A stretch of 64,000 nucleotides of DNA from Chrysophaeum taylorii. Lineage: Eukaryota > Sar > Pelagophyceae > Pelagomonadales > Pelagomonadaceae. Of the stretch, positions 46,863 to 57,521 are shown in pieces. The position numbers and the translations under genes are program-made. A model generated the notes under the pieces. It had not been told where the DNA came from. It was given only the letters and a program-made list of their open reading frames with translations, and searched no databases. Every line of letters begins with the position of its first letter. Within the stretch, counting starts at the first letter, position 1. The DNA lies in the NCBI GenBank assembly GCA_029834535.1, contig JAQMWT010000348.1:155678-219677 (forward strand), read 5' to 3'.

Positions 46863-48215
46863 ATGGCAGAACACGCAACACGAGCCGCACCTAAGACGAT
46901 CACAGGTGCGGATATGTTGAAGCTCGAAGCTCCTGTAGCTGAGTTTCTTAACCTTTTTTTTGTTGGCATTTCACCAACGAAGCTTTCCCCCACTTACCTG
47001 ATGCAGAAGTAGCCCAGCTAACTACTGTCTGTTACGACTATGAAGTCAAGGCATTACGTCCTGAAATCAATGCTTGTTTCTTAGAAGAGGAACGAATCTT
47101 AAATCGCGCGCACCCGAAGGCACTAGCTTTCGACACTCGTGTTCCTGGCCCGCCATCAGTGAGATATACAACTAAAGCTATTTATCCAACAAGGCTCGCG
47201 CTATTATGCTCATCGCCTTTAGTCACTACGAGTCTGTTACGACTACTGATGCGTCTTATTTGAAACAGCAATTTAACTCTGTTGTTTATAATCCTAACTG
47301 GTATGTCCATGTATTTATCGAAGCTGTCCTAGCATTTAGGCAAATCTCTTACCAACTTAACCAGGAAGAGACTGACCTTCAATTCGACTTGGGCACTCTT
47401 TGCAGAAAAATCTATGAAGAGATACATCGGCATTATGCCGATAATACCAGCAACAACCGCTACGATCGTGGTTGGGTAGATTGGTGTTATATGTACGAAA
47501 CCCGATCTTCATCTCGACCTGTACCAGAAGCTGAACGATTGTGTCACCCTACCAACCCAAGCTACATTTTAGAATACGCATTAGACCTTTACAATGTCGT
47601 ATCAAATGGGTCGAACAAAAGACGCTTAGAACGCCCTGTTTCTTGGCAACCCTATGTCGAAGGTTTATCATCTCAACCAAAGCCAAAGTTACTCCTTACA
47701 CATACTTTGGACTCATCGGACAAAAGTCTGACTCAAACTGCTAACACACTCGCCTTCATCACTTCGTCCCAACCTGGTACATCTTCCACGTTTAATGCTA
47801 GACGCTTGCGTAACTCTAATGATGCTCGCCAGCCTTTCTCTCGCAGCGATTTATCGTATTATCGTCCTGGTGACTCTTACGTCACCAAGAAAACTGCCGG
47901 ACAGTCCCATGACCGTCCAATTTACCCCCGCACTTTTGACAGATCCTCTCGGTCTAACATTAAATTATTAGATCGAACAAACCACACCTTAAACACCCTG
48001 CGAGAACAGTGTAGCGAACTTACGAAGCAAGTGACAGATAATGATACCACGGCTCAGCTACAACATAATATCAACAAGTTATTTGAGACTTTGCTACAAT
48101 CAGCCGATATCCTGTCAACGACATCTACTGAGGACAACAGTAGTTTACTTCGTCTAAACGAACAGCTCTTGTTTGCAGAGGACATCATTTATGATGTAGA
48201 CGTTCATCTATCCTC
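46863..48215 (+). pseudogene. Copia gag region, frameshifted
   Basis: The ATG at 46863 begins MAEHATRAAPKTITGADMLK. After a frameshift in the T-run near 46955, another frame reads TNEAFPHLPDAEVAQLTTVC and DYEVKALRPEINACFLEEER. A second shift near 47195 leads into a long frame (47206 onward) with SYLKQQFNSVVYNPNWYVHV, then helical and Ser/Arg-rich sequence and a C-terminal coiled-coil-like part. This is the usual layout of a copia capsid protein with a basic tail, although no zinc knuckle is visible. The first SLNY-type site (48216-48236) lies at its end. Confidence 0.65.
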
Positions 48216-48236
48216 GACCGAAAAGTCGTTAAACTA
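48216..48236 (+). other. SLNY-type site 1 (gag/protease border)
   Basis: The bases GACCGAAAAGTCGTTAAAC and TA, in the gag frame, encode TEKSLNY followed by VEPQ. This is one of five copies of the same 21-mer in the copia element, proposed as a protease cleavage site. Confidence 0.65.
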
Positions 48237-48326
48237 CGTGGAGCCACAACACCATACTGTCGTTACTGCTCCCACCCCAACAACAATCCTCCTACTACAA
48301 ACACACAGGGTAATCCTTCCAATACT

Positions 48327-49644
48327 GTGTCTAACCTCTTTACCGCTTCCGCCATCTCGGCTCTACCACCAACATTATTGTCCTCGCTATCTTCACAGGT
48401 CCAATCTGCCCTCAACCTACCATCACAAGCCGAAACCAAAAGGGATGCCGATCACACTTCTCTATCGTCATTTGACGAAAAGCACGGCATGGCTGATGAG
48501 GCTGACGAACCGTCACCACCTGTTCAACCGATCATTATTCCAACGAATCTGGTATTGCTGAAGAATTTCTTTACAGCCAGCCTCTCCACTACTTGCCCAC
48601 ATTCGGAAAACGCCTTCCTCACCAACTACATGAAGGTAAACAGTGTCCCTCCACTTTGCTCTTTTCTATATCTTGACTCTTATGCTACCATCTCATTGAT
48701 GTCCACCTACGATTTCGCAATACCCAATCATATAATTCCATTGGACTCCACATACGCTCCGATTGTTATTCAGACGGCAACAGGACAACAACGGGCATCA
48801 CACATGATGTTAGCACGCAACATCATTATTCCCCTACTAGATCATCCACAAGTTGGCTACGTTAAGATCGACTTCGCTTTATATCTTCAACCAGTGCATG
48901 ACCGTCATCTCGCTATCCTGAGCATGCTCGAGTGGAACCTAACTAACTAACTAACTTCAGCCCTCTCCCGAGCATGGGAGCCAGGCCGGACCGACAGGAG
49001 CCAGTCCGGAATCACGGGCCTGTAGACGAGGAGTGCCGAAAGGTCGGTCGGCGGAGAGTGACCATCAAGCTTGTCGCCATGTGACGAGGAGACCGCGATG
49101 TGACTGACAACCAACTCGTCGATAACCTTCCGTCTTCGCCCCCCGGCTATACCCCGTCCCACTGCGAACGTTCCGGCTGCCAACCGGCCCGCCCGGGAGG
49201 CGAATAGGTGCCAACCTACGCCGGGAGGGCGGATGCCCTCGCAAGGCTCAGGATTCATGAGGCACCGTCCTCCATCGCCACCGCAGTCAGCGATCAGGGT
49301 AAGGGAGAGTGGAACCAGACTAATCTTACCACCGTGTTCAATGATCGAGCTGAGCCAAAGCTCAGCGCTGTCACGAGCCGCATAGACAAAGATGTACGTA
49401 TACCCATGCACTATGTAGCAGCTACCCGCTCTCCCTTGTATCACTTACAACATCGCGCGCGACAAGCGGTGGAACTTCGCTCCCTTGCATTTCTCTCAAG
49501 CGATATCATGAAAACAGGGAGCTACTGGCATACTACAATTGCCTACTCCAACGAGTTTTACCAGATCGGCCGTGGATTCGCCCTTTGGTTCTCAATCTTC
49601 GAAACAGAACAAATGTTCAGCAAAATACGCAGCCATTAAGTTAC
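48327..49644 (+). pseudogene. Copia protease region, split by a SINE-like insertion
   Basis: In the +1 frame relative to gag, sequence from about 48327 reads LPPTLLSSLSSQVQSALNLP and then SFLYLDSYATISLMSTYDFA, an aspartic protease active-site block in which the expected Asp-Ser-Gly-Ala is Asp-Ser-Tyr-Ala. It continues IVIQTATGQQRAS and IDFALYLQPVHDRHLAILSM (flap and C-terminal region). The frame is cut after codon LEWN by the SINE-like element at 48940 and resumes after it (QTNLTTVFNDRAEPKLSA). Removing the insertion keeps the frame, showing that the insertion came later. The Gly to Tyr change suggests that this protease copy is dead. Confidence 0.7.
48940..49306 (-). mobile_element. SINE-like repeat, copy 4, nested in the copia element
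   Basis: Sense strand is minus, with a short AGTT tail (about four units, 48940-48955 on plus as AACT). GAGTGGAACC at 48930-48939 and 49307-49316 is a perfect 10-bp target duplication. The copy is full length at the 5' end (GATCAGGGTAAGGGA on the plus strand at its right edge) and nearly identical to copies 2 and 3, so the family was active after the copia element had inserted. Confidence 0.9.
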
Positions 49645-49649
49645 TCTCG

Positions 49650-50918
49650 CCAGTTTTTCTCTCACAAGAGTCCAATCTCCGCAAACCCTCTGTCATGTTA
49701 CTTTGTTCTGGTTTGTCAACTCCGGCGTTCCTGTCTCAAGCCACTAATGACTTAGGCTTAAATATCAATGTAAAAGTTGTTGTTGAGTCTGATGATACGC
49801 TTGTTCGTATGTTACGCCACCGTTTTCCTACTGTAGTATTATTTGAATCTCTCCCCGCCTTTATTAACCATCTTCACCTAATCTCACCAGAGGAAAGGCG
49901 CACATTCTATTGTGATATAATTGAGATCACTCCTCCCTGCACAAACAGGAATTTACTAAAACAGCAAAAGTCAGAAGACTTACACAGCCTGCTGGACGAT
50001 TCTCTTTTCGACAGCATGCTGTCTGTCATCAAGCCACTCCAGCCCTTGGTTCTACTGGCTGAGATGACGCCTCCGCATAAGTACTGTCATCAAGACCACA
50101 TCACAGTGGCCAACCTTATCTATACTACCCTTGATTGCTGTGTCGATGTTGTTGATAGGCTCCCGACCTACCTATGTGGCGACTACCAATCTAGAGAAAG
50201 GTGGATATGCATCGCACGCAGATATTCCACTGGACCAATTAAACTATCATCGTGGCCCATCCTCCATCCACGCCCCTTCCTAAAGATCGTGGATGATCTA
50301 CAAGCTATTCCCAAGCGCCTTTGGCTACCTAACCACATATCCAAAGACTGGATCCGGGTGTTCCCCGATCCTCCATATATATCCGTTCCTAAAACGTTTG
50401 CACCTTACTCTCGCACAGGTTCTGCTCAGCTTACTATGGCTGATCTTGAATCCCTCAATATGTTACTACTTCGCCTTCACTCACAACAGGCTCACGAGCA
50501 ACGTACTCACTCTGTTCAATCCGAGTGTACTTACCATCAGTTGTGCTTTAAACGCTCCTCTATGGAGCCATTACTCAATGCAACACATCCTATACACGTC
50601 AAGATTTTTACAATCCTCTATAACGTGTTTGCAAGCTTACATACTAACTCACCCACTCCTGTGTCCTATTACATAACCGTTTTCGAAACTAACCAACCGT
50701 CACACAGGTTATTACTTACAACCTCATCAACATCACACAACTCCTACTTCTTAACTGGTGGCCACCATTCCGACGGCGACCTCACCATAGAGAACGCCAC
50801 CACAAAAAAACTCCACTCCCACGCCTTTGGGAGCACGTATACGTTCACTGCTTCCGACATCCCCGCGACCGGGACACGTCCATATATCTGGAGCCGTTTA
50901 TGGGTTACTTGTGGATAG
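49650..50918 (+). pseudogene. C5 cytosine-methyltransferase-like domain in the copia polyprotein
   Basis: A frame of about 420 codons with the ordered landmarks of a DNA cytosine-5 methyltransferase. Motif I: SVMLLCSGLSTPAFLSQ, corresponding to the FxGxGG loop. Acidic motif II: KVVVESDDTLVRMLRHRFP. Motif IV: CDIIEITPPCTNRN, with the catalytic Cys in PPC at 49938-49940 (usually PPCQ). Motif VI: LVLLAEMTPPH, keeping the Glu of ENV. Motif VIII: GDYQSRERWICIARR, a clear QxRxR block near 50190. Motif IX: AQLTMADLESLNMLLLR near 50430. Possible motif X helix: KIFTILYNVFASL. The frame is uninterrupted through all motifs. The motif I glycines are degenerate, so activity of this copy is doubtful. It lies between protease and integrase, an unusual place for any extra domain in copia elements. 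Confidence 0.75.
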
Positions 50919-51541
50919 TCCAGCCCTTCCCAAGTTGGCTCCGCTACCACCTATGGCACCGCCATACAAAACTCGTGTCCAGATGCGCTCGTGGTGCCTG
51001 GCTGCCTTACCTACAAGGCCACCGACAACTCTTTCGATTACAAGGATTCTCTTTTGCTCTGGAAGATCATCACCATCTCATAGTCGCTATATAGGGTACC
51101 TTCGTGGAAGTGACCGCAAACTCGGCTCTAAAATCCACTCCATGCATGCTCCATTGCCAACCGTCCGAGGGTACGCCAATATTATTTTACTCGACCCCGC
51201 AACGGGAAATTACGCTACCCCACTCGACCGGAGTTGATTCGTGCTAACAACCACACCAAACAACAGGAATCTTTTCTCTTGTCTCTACGCCATGACCTTT
51301 GCTGTGACATGCTCAGCAATGCTCTGCCTGCCGGTACATACAGCACTCTGTACAAGCACCTTCGCTCATCGTTGCCGATATTAAATCCCTTATGTTGGAC
51401 CCTACCTTCCAACATACTGCTGCTGTGACTAAGAAATCCAATGTATCCAATTTCATGACCTTTGACCAGGCCTTCACCACGTGCAGCACAGATACCTTGT
51501 CTTTGGCACATCTTTATGACGTCTATTTCCAGCAACTGCTT
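50919..51541 (+). other. Copia spacer between DNMT-like and integrase modules
   Basis: About 620 bp continuing the polyprotein in several broken frames. A frame reads LRYHLWHRHTKLVSRCARGA-type sequence and KQQESFLLSLRHDLCCDMLS, then ends at SLNY-type site 2. No catalytic motif is recognised. Confidence 0.4.
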
Positions 51542-51562
51542 GACCGAAATGTCGTTAAACTA
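51542..51562 (+). other. SLNY-type site 2 (before integrase)
   Basis: GACCGAAATGTCGTTAAAC and TA encode TEMSLNY followed by ISSSYEDTRY. An acidic linker (EDAPPSDPAVHQDDDAPPSP) and the integrase follow. Confidence 0.65.
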
Positions 51563-53642
51563 TATATCGTCGTCCTACGAAGATACTCGCTACTGTGATA
51601 ATGAGGATGCACCTCCAAGTGACCCTGCTGTGCACCAGGATGACGACGCACCGCCTTCCCCTGCCTTAGACACCGAACTCAAGTTCGATGTTCGGCGCAA
51701 ACGGCACATTCCCGCTCATCCAATCCTCGTAAGTCCTGGCACACGGATCCACCGAATATCTCAATGCCAAAGAACGTGCAATCGCTTTCACCGGTGCATC
51801 ACTGCCCCGACAACGTCGCTGCCAAGGCCCCAACGTACTTGCTCGCCCTGGATTCTCTGCTTCTGACATACCATATCGCGACTTATGCACCGACTGCATC
51901 GCACACAACAAGCGGCTCCCGCACAAGCATTTCAATGTGACCAAGCCCTCTTTCGAGCAAACTCACAAAGCCGGTGAAGTCTGGGCGACGGCGGGTTATG
52001 TGACCATCCCATCCGAATGGGGAGGCTTCACACATATCATCGTCTTCAAGGAACTCATTTCGAAATTTCTCTTGGTGTACTTTACACGCACCACCAACGC
52101 CACGGAGTTCACTCAAGCTCTGGATTTTGTGTATGACTTCTGTCGTACACAACTCAATGCACGTGCGCACCCTCTACTCCGATGCATTCAAGCCTTACTT
52201 TAGCCAGCACATTACCTCCCCGTACCGCGTCGATAAGGGCATTCAACTCATTGCCTTCCCGCCGTACATGCACCGCTTTGACTTTGAAGTTGAGTCTGCC
52301 ATCGGTTTCATCGCCTCCGCCTCCTCAACTCGCCTTCGTTCTCTCCTTAATGCTCACTATCGTGGCGCCAGGATCGTGGAACCCGCTATCATGTTCCCAT
52401 GGGCGGTGATACACACCGTTCAAAGCTATAACCTTCACCCGAACGCCACGCTCGAGCGCATTCATCATGCTATTCTGAGTCCGCGACAGCTACTCTACAA
52501 CCAACTCAGCACTCCCCAACACGATATGCTCAAGATTTTTGGCACTGAATGTTACCTATTGGAGCCCCATGAACACCACAAGTGGGGACCGTGCCGCAGC
52601 AAATATCTGTATCTCTGTTGCGCCAACGCACAAAACCCGCTCGTCTCCCCACGCGTCGACCATCTCGCTGACGTCGTCCTCAACCCTGAAAACGGACAGA
52701 TCGTGTTTCGTCCAAGCTGCAATCCTTCTACATGTTGCAGCATCCTACTCCTGATCCTGAACTAGCTCCTCCGCCACACGCTCCTTCCGCGCCTTTCGCT
52801 CACACCCCACACCACTATGCAAGACCATGTCATTCAGAGGGGGACAAGGACTCCTCATCCTCAGAGGGCACTCCGCACCTCCTTCAGCTCCTCCTTCTTC
52901 GTCCCCTACTCCGGCTTCTTCTCCATCTTCTGACGCTACCGCCGACGAATCTGGCTCTATGTCACCGCCGCCCTTGCTTCCTTCTTACAAAGATCTTTTG
53001 CACAAGATGACCTCATTCTTGTCCCAGGTTCCAAAAAGCCTGACACTCGCAAGGCCTCTTCTATGAAAACTATCCGAGACGGTTACAAGCGTCTACTATT
53101 GGTGCTTACAAAGCCGCTGGTGGCAAGCTCGCTGATTTCCGCTGGGATCTTCGCCACCACTTTCTTACGTTCAAGTCTCCCGCCCTCTCCGCCCTTCATC
53201 TCCGTGGTGGTATCCTCTGGTCTGCTATCTGCTCAGAGGGGGAACATGCGTTGTTAGCTCGTCTTCTTCTCCCGTTGCGCACTGCATTACTTGCCCGCTA
53301 CCCGCACGTCGATGGTAATTTGCCCACGCCAAGTGCGCATCCAGCATCCCAGCTGCAACCTTTAACTGCTGATGGTTCACCTGCGTGCCCTATTCCTTGG
53401 CACTTCTTCCTTACAATATGCACTTACGTACCTGGCGCCGACCAGCTTTATTGATCACAATTCATCCGAGTTTGGCGCTACCTCTGCATCTCTGGCTGAC
53501 TTGGAGGAATACCTTCTGGTCTCTACAGAGTTTATCACCCAGGTCTTACGTACCGACCCTACTATCCATATCAACTGGAATCTGCCCCTACTACTCCTAC
53601 TGACGCTGTTTCCGCTTATCCCGAAGTTGCGCACACTGCCTC
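51563..53642 (+). pseudogene. Copia integrase region
   Basis: After an acidic linker, the catalytic core is read in two overlapping frames from about 51940. The first block AGEVWATAGYVTIPSEWGGF has Ala where the first catalytic Asp is expected. FTHIIVFKELISKFLLVYFT and TNATEFTQALDFVYDFC follow. The second Asp is in VRTLYSDAFKPYFSQH and the Glu in YMHRFDFEVESAIGFI. The copia-type C-terminal continuation (LSTPQHDMLKIFGTECYLLE, PCRSKYLYLCC) is the usual GKAG-like region in which the transferred sequence is compared with the host. Stops and frameshifts are present and one of the DDE residues is lost, so it is inactive. Pro/Ser-rich sequence fills the distance to SLNY-type site 3. Confidence 0.8.
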
Positions 53643-53663
53643 GACCGCAACGTCGCTAAACTA
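53643..53663 (+). other. SLNY-type site 3 (integrase/RT border)
   Basis: GACCGCAACGTCGCTAAAC and TA encode TATSLNY followed by NSPAIVGPDEYK, directly upstream of the reverse transcriptase module and in its frame. Confidence 0.7.
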
Positions 53664-55468
53664 TAATTCACCAGCCATTGTTGGTCCTGACGAATATAAG
53701 GTCCAAGAAGCGGACGTTTCCATTGACGAATATAAACTTAAGTGCCTCCACGGTTTGTCGCCTGAAAACAGGCACGCCTACCTCAAGGCCATCGCCAAGA
53801 AACGTCCTATTGACAGCAAGATGGTGCTGAAGATAAAACAGACTCTGCAGGCAAATACGTTAAGCACAAGGCTCGCCTTGTACTACGTGGCTTCCTAGCA
53901 TCTCTTGGCGCCGATTTCTTTGGTACCTTCAGCCCATGGCCACCATGACCGCAATCCGGGTACTACTTGCTATTGCAGCATACAAGCAGTTGCCTGTTAT
54001 CATGCAGACGTCCCGAACGCCTTCGTTCAGTCTGACATCGATGCCAACGTCTATGTTCAGTTACCAGACGGCATCAAGCTTATCGACCCCGATGACGCTG
54101 AGTACAAGGGCCGACGTCTACCGAAATTGCTGAAGTCACTTTATGGACTTAGGCAATCACCAGTCCTTTGGAACAAAGAGATAGACGGCTTCTTCCGTAG
54201 CCTTTGTTACAAACGCCTGCATTCGGACTCTTGCCTATATGCTCGAGTATCCGCACATGCTAAGTTCGTCGTATGCAGTCTGTCTGTAGACGACATTGTT
54301 ATTGTGTCCAATGACGACCCTCTTCGTACTGAATTACAGGATGCCCTCCACAAACGGTGCTGTAGAGCAGTTTGAACCTGTCCATACCTCCTAGGCATGC
54401 GTGTGTGTCGCACATCTGACGGTCCATTTCTCTGGATGTGCAAGCCAAGCTGGATGAACTCTTCGCTGATCACCCAGTCTTGCAGCAACTGACCCTTAAA
54501 AGCCCGTCATCGTCCTTCAAGTATAAAGATGGCACTCCCAGCACTGAAACAGAGTTGTACATCAGCGCACTTTGCCACCCTCCTTGGCAAGCTGGTGTTC
54601 ATGCAAGTTGCCTGCAGACCTGACTTCTCGCAAGCCTTGGGCAGATGTTCGCGTGGTATGCATGCACCCACATATGTTCACGTCCGAATGCTAGAGCACT
54701 TCGCTACCTCAAGAAGCCGGAAAACCGCTCACTTCGCCTCTGGTTCCATCCTAAAGGTAATGCCATTGAAGCTCACCTTCGCACTGTCTCCGCTAATCGA
54801 ATTGATCTATCCACTGTGGTCGACTACCAACCGCGGAATGTATCTACTGGACAGTTTGACCCCTTAGTTGCCATGGTTGACGCTGACAATGCCCCTTCCT
54901 TAGCACAGGAAGATAGGAATCTACCACCGGGTTTGTCTTCTATCTTTTCAACTGCCTTATTGGTTGGAAAAGCAAACTTCAACCGATTGTCTCCTGCTCA
55001 ACTCACGAAGCTGAGTTGATTGCCCTCAGTATTTGTGCTGATGAAGCTGTTTGGCTACGCAAGCTGTTGTTGGACTCTCCTTTGTCGTCAACCCCACCTT
55101 CTACGTCAACAATGCTAATGGTGAGAACACCGCTGACCCTGTTGACTTCGATGACAATGACAACCCAATTGCTGAAGATATGCGCTTCATCAGAAGCCTA
55201 CCTCTTTGTCTGACAATGCTGCCGCTGTTCACACTCTAATAACCCAGATGGGTCCTCTCGATCCAAGGCACTGTCGACCAGATGGTTTAAGATCCGTGAG
55301 TACATCTCGCTACAGAAAATACGAGTCCATCATGTTCCCGGCAAGCTGAACGTGGCGGATGGTTTTACAAAACCACTTGCTGCTGAGTTCTCCACTTTTC
55401 GTTCTCTACTCGTTATGCATCATGCTTCTGACGACAAGCCTTACAGGATTGAAGATACTAACTCTAGT
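53664..55468 (+). pseudogene. Copia reverse transcriptase and RNase H
   Basis: Copia RT landmarks in order, over several frames: YVKHKARLVLRGFLASLGAD near 53850, FGTFSP, DVPNAFVQSDIDANVYVQLP (Asp of the active site) near 54010, LPKLLKSLYGLRQSPVLWNK near 54120, and CSLSVDDIVIVSND (the YVDD-type box, here SVDD) near 54285, then LGMRV. RNase H follows: VAMVDADNAPSLAQEDRN near 54870, LTKLSELIALSICADEAVW, WLRKLLL, and the closing IREYISLQKIRVHHVPGKLN and VADGFTKPLA near 55345. The family is unmistakable; frameshifts occur near 53900, 54375 and 54900, so this copy is dead. Confidence 0.9.
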
Positions 55469-55489
55469 GACCGCAACGTCGTTAAACTA
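55469..55489 (+). other. SLNY-type site 4 (after RNase H)
   Basis: GACCGCAACGTCGTTAAAC and TA encode TATSLNY followed by PWSLPSLAT. The Tyr-Pro junction closely resembles the established HIV-1 matrix/capsid site SQNY-PIV. Confidence 0.7.
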
Positions 55490-56471
55490 TCCCTGGTCCT
55501 TACCTTCTCTTGCCACATTTTTTTGTACGGGCAGTGTTGTTCATGTCTTCTTGACACTCCCGTGGCCGTGGCATCTCTCCTGTTGTTTCAAAAGCGACAA
55601 AAACCCATAACCACTGTCACTCCTACTACATCCAGGCTGCTACTGTGCCGACACCAGCGATGGCCTCAAATGGATTTTACCCTGATTGAACGAGGATTCT
55701 TCTTTCTGAGAGCGTACCGTAGCTACGCCCTTTCTCTCTTCTGTTATGCGAGCGGAAATCTGCGGCACTCAACTCGATATGAATCTGCTGACTCTTTTTG
55801 TTTGTGGAACTAACGACCTTCATATCATGCGCCTACCATTACTACAGGGAAGCTGCTCCTGCTATTAGGCTTGGCTTTTCTAGAGGCCCCAAACGTGAAC
55901 GTTTCATCCTGTCATCCTATTGTACGGTGTCTCAACGATTAGAACAGCCTGCATTTGGCTTCTACCATATTTCGAAGTCACAAGCACCAGTGAACTCCCC
56001 ACTGAAGTGCTGAGTCACCTTAACACAGATGACCACAAGGAATGGTCATATTCCCATCTCAACTATCACCGCTAACATTTGTTGTGCTTGTCACAACACC
56101 GATCAGGCGCCCATACAACTGGCTAGCGTGCGTATCATTTGCCAAGGATATATGCTTGACCAGAATCTAACGCAACATTCGTCACTTACTTAGTCTTATC
56201 AGTAACCGATGCAGCCACAGACCACTTATTACTCAGATGCACCTGGAGCATCTTAACCTTTGTAACGCTCGAGCAAACACAAGCTCGTAAAACTCAGGCT
56301 ATATGTTCAAGCCACCAAATCCACCATGGATTCGCTGTTATCTGATCGTGTACAACATCGCTGCACGCGTAATCCTCTGATGATACAGAACCGCTATATC
56401 ATCCTGATGTAATGTTCGGCCACACATGTCAGGCAGAACATTAGGCTCCTGCACCCCTTTCTTTTAACGTT
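55490..56471 (+). pseudogene. Copia extra module X1, unknown
   Basis: About 325 codons downstream of RNase H, where standard copia elements end. It is broken by several stops. Readable patches include VASLLLFQKRQKPITTVTPT, EICGTQLDMNLLTLFVCGTN, EVLSHLNTDDHKEWSYSHLN and FVTYLVLSVTDAATDHLLLR. No domain was recognised. It is bounded by SLNY-type sites 4 and 5, which suggests that it was a separate mature protein. Confidence 0.45.
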
Positions 56472-56491
56472 GACCGAGCGTCGTTAAACTA
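56472..56491 (+). other. SLNY-type site 5 (between extra modules)
   Basis: GACCGAGCGTCGTTAAACTA, one base shorter than the other four, encodes RASLNY followed by YTPR. It separates the two C-terminal modules X1 and X2. Confidence 0.6.
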
Positions 56492-56983
56492 CTACACTCC
56501 ACGCTAGACGCTCTGGAGATATCTTCGCCACCGTTACCTACGCCTTCTGCTTCGCTTGTTGATTCCGATTTCTTGTGCCAACAAGTCGATCAACTCAGGA
56601 AACTCCTGGAGCCGGCTCTTCCCTCCTACAGCCAACACCCAACTTATACGCGTACAAGATCACAGAGCTGCGTTGCTCTCGCAATACTCACCGCTCATTA
56701 TCAACATGCTACCAACTACTCTCCGGACGATCACCTCCTTCATCTACGTGACAAGTTGCTCTCATGCTTCAGAGCAGTCCGTCCTCTCATGTGAATCTGA
56801 AGACTCTTCTATCTTCGCTCTTCGTTCGCCAAGTCCAACCTTTTTTTGGAAAACCAACTGACACCTTTCAACTAGGTTATCGCCATCCATACTGGTGCTC
56901 TACTTGCACTCACCTTTCTCTTTCTTCACTTTCATTCAGCTATTGGCGTTCACCACCTTACAGCAGAAGCTGACGATGATTAG
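56492..56983 (+). pseudogene. Copia extra module X2 with C-terminal membrane-type segment
   Basis: About 160 codons with a frame reading CQQVDQLRKLLEPALPSYSQ and DDHLLHLRDKLLSCFRAVRP. After a frameshift it ends with VIAIHTGALLALTFLFLHFH, then SAIGVHHLTAEADDD and TAG at 56981-56983. The hydrophobic run and short polar tail look like a C-terminal membrane anchor. Some plant copia elements (sireviruses) carry an env-like gene at this place; this module may be a counterpart, but no sequence similarity is claimed. Confidence 0.4.
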
Positions 56984-57218
56984 ATAATCTAACTCACTGT
57001 CTGTGTATCTGTGTTTCTTAATGTTTGCGTTCAAATCAAATCGACTCTCAGCTCCACCAAGTCAAGTCAAGTCCTGACCGACCCTTCTACTCTTGATGCT
57101 TCGTATGTGACATCGTGATCATCAAGATGCATTCCACCTCTTTTCTTTTTCTCTTCATCATCATCATCTCTCAGGAGATGTACAGTCGCACCTTGCGCTT
57201 AAGACATCTCGAGGGGTG
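56984..57218 (+). other. Copia 3' non-coding region
   Basis: About 235 bp between the last coding module and the 3' LTR. It ends ACATCTCGAGGGG immediately before the LTR, a short purine run that may be the polypurine tract. TCATCATCATCATCTCTC repeats lie near 57150-57172. Confidence 0.5.
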
Positions 57219-57521
57219 CAGAGAAATCTGCTGCCTCTTACCCTTATCCGTCCGTTGAGAACGTGATCTTCCTTACCCTTCTTCTTCTTCTTTCTACACA
57301 ATCAAATAGTCCTATGATTTGTGCCTACGCTCATCATCATATGGTCTAGCGCGTCCGAGGTGTATGGCACTATACACTTAACCTTTTCGTGTAGTTCTAG
57401 ATGCCGCCTGTCGTGTTCTGAGGATATAGGGAACATAACCTTCATTCCCCGAATTAACCTTTCCAGCGTTACACGATGAGACAGGATGGTTTCCCAGGTG
57501 ACTTACCACTGCTTGCTAAAT
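57219..57521 (+). repeat. 3' LTR of the copia element, truncated by the gypsy insertion
   Basis: TGCAGAGAAATCTGCTGCC to GCTTGCTAAATG aligns with 46031-46337. At 57521 the similarity to the 5' LTR (which continues CTCTGTAGGTTATGGGC) stops abruptly and TGTGCCATAAAGCCTGAG begins, marking the left end of the gypsy-type element. The remaining part of this LTR should lie beyond the right end of that element, outside the window. Confidence 0.8.

Larger units (their letters stand above)
46031..57521 (+). mobile_element. Ty1/copia-type LTR retrotransposon carrying a DNMT-like domain
   Basis: About 11.5 kb. The LTR start TGCAGAAAAATCTGCTGCC at 46031 recurs at 57219 (TGCAGAGAAATCTGCTGCC). The internal order is gag, protease, C5-methyltransferase-like domain, integrase, reverse transcriptase and RNase H, then two further modules. 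The order INT before RT is diagnostic of copia. Five near-identical 21-bp segments (48216, 51542, 53643, 55469, 56472) encode TxxSLNY, most at module borders. It contains a nested SINE-like insertion (48940-49306) and is cut at 57521 by a gypsy-type element. Every module has frameshifts or stops. Base composition is AT-richer than the host genes. Confidence 0.88.
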
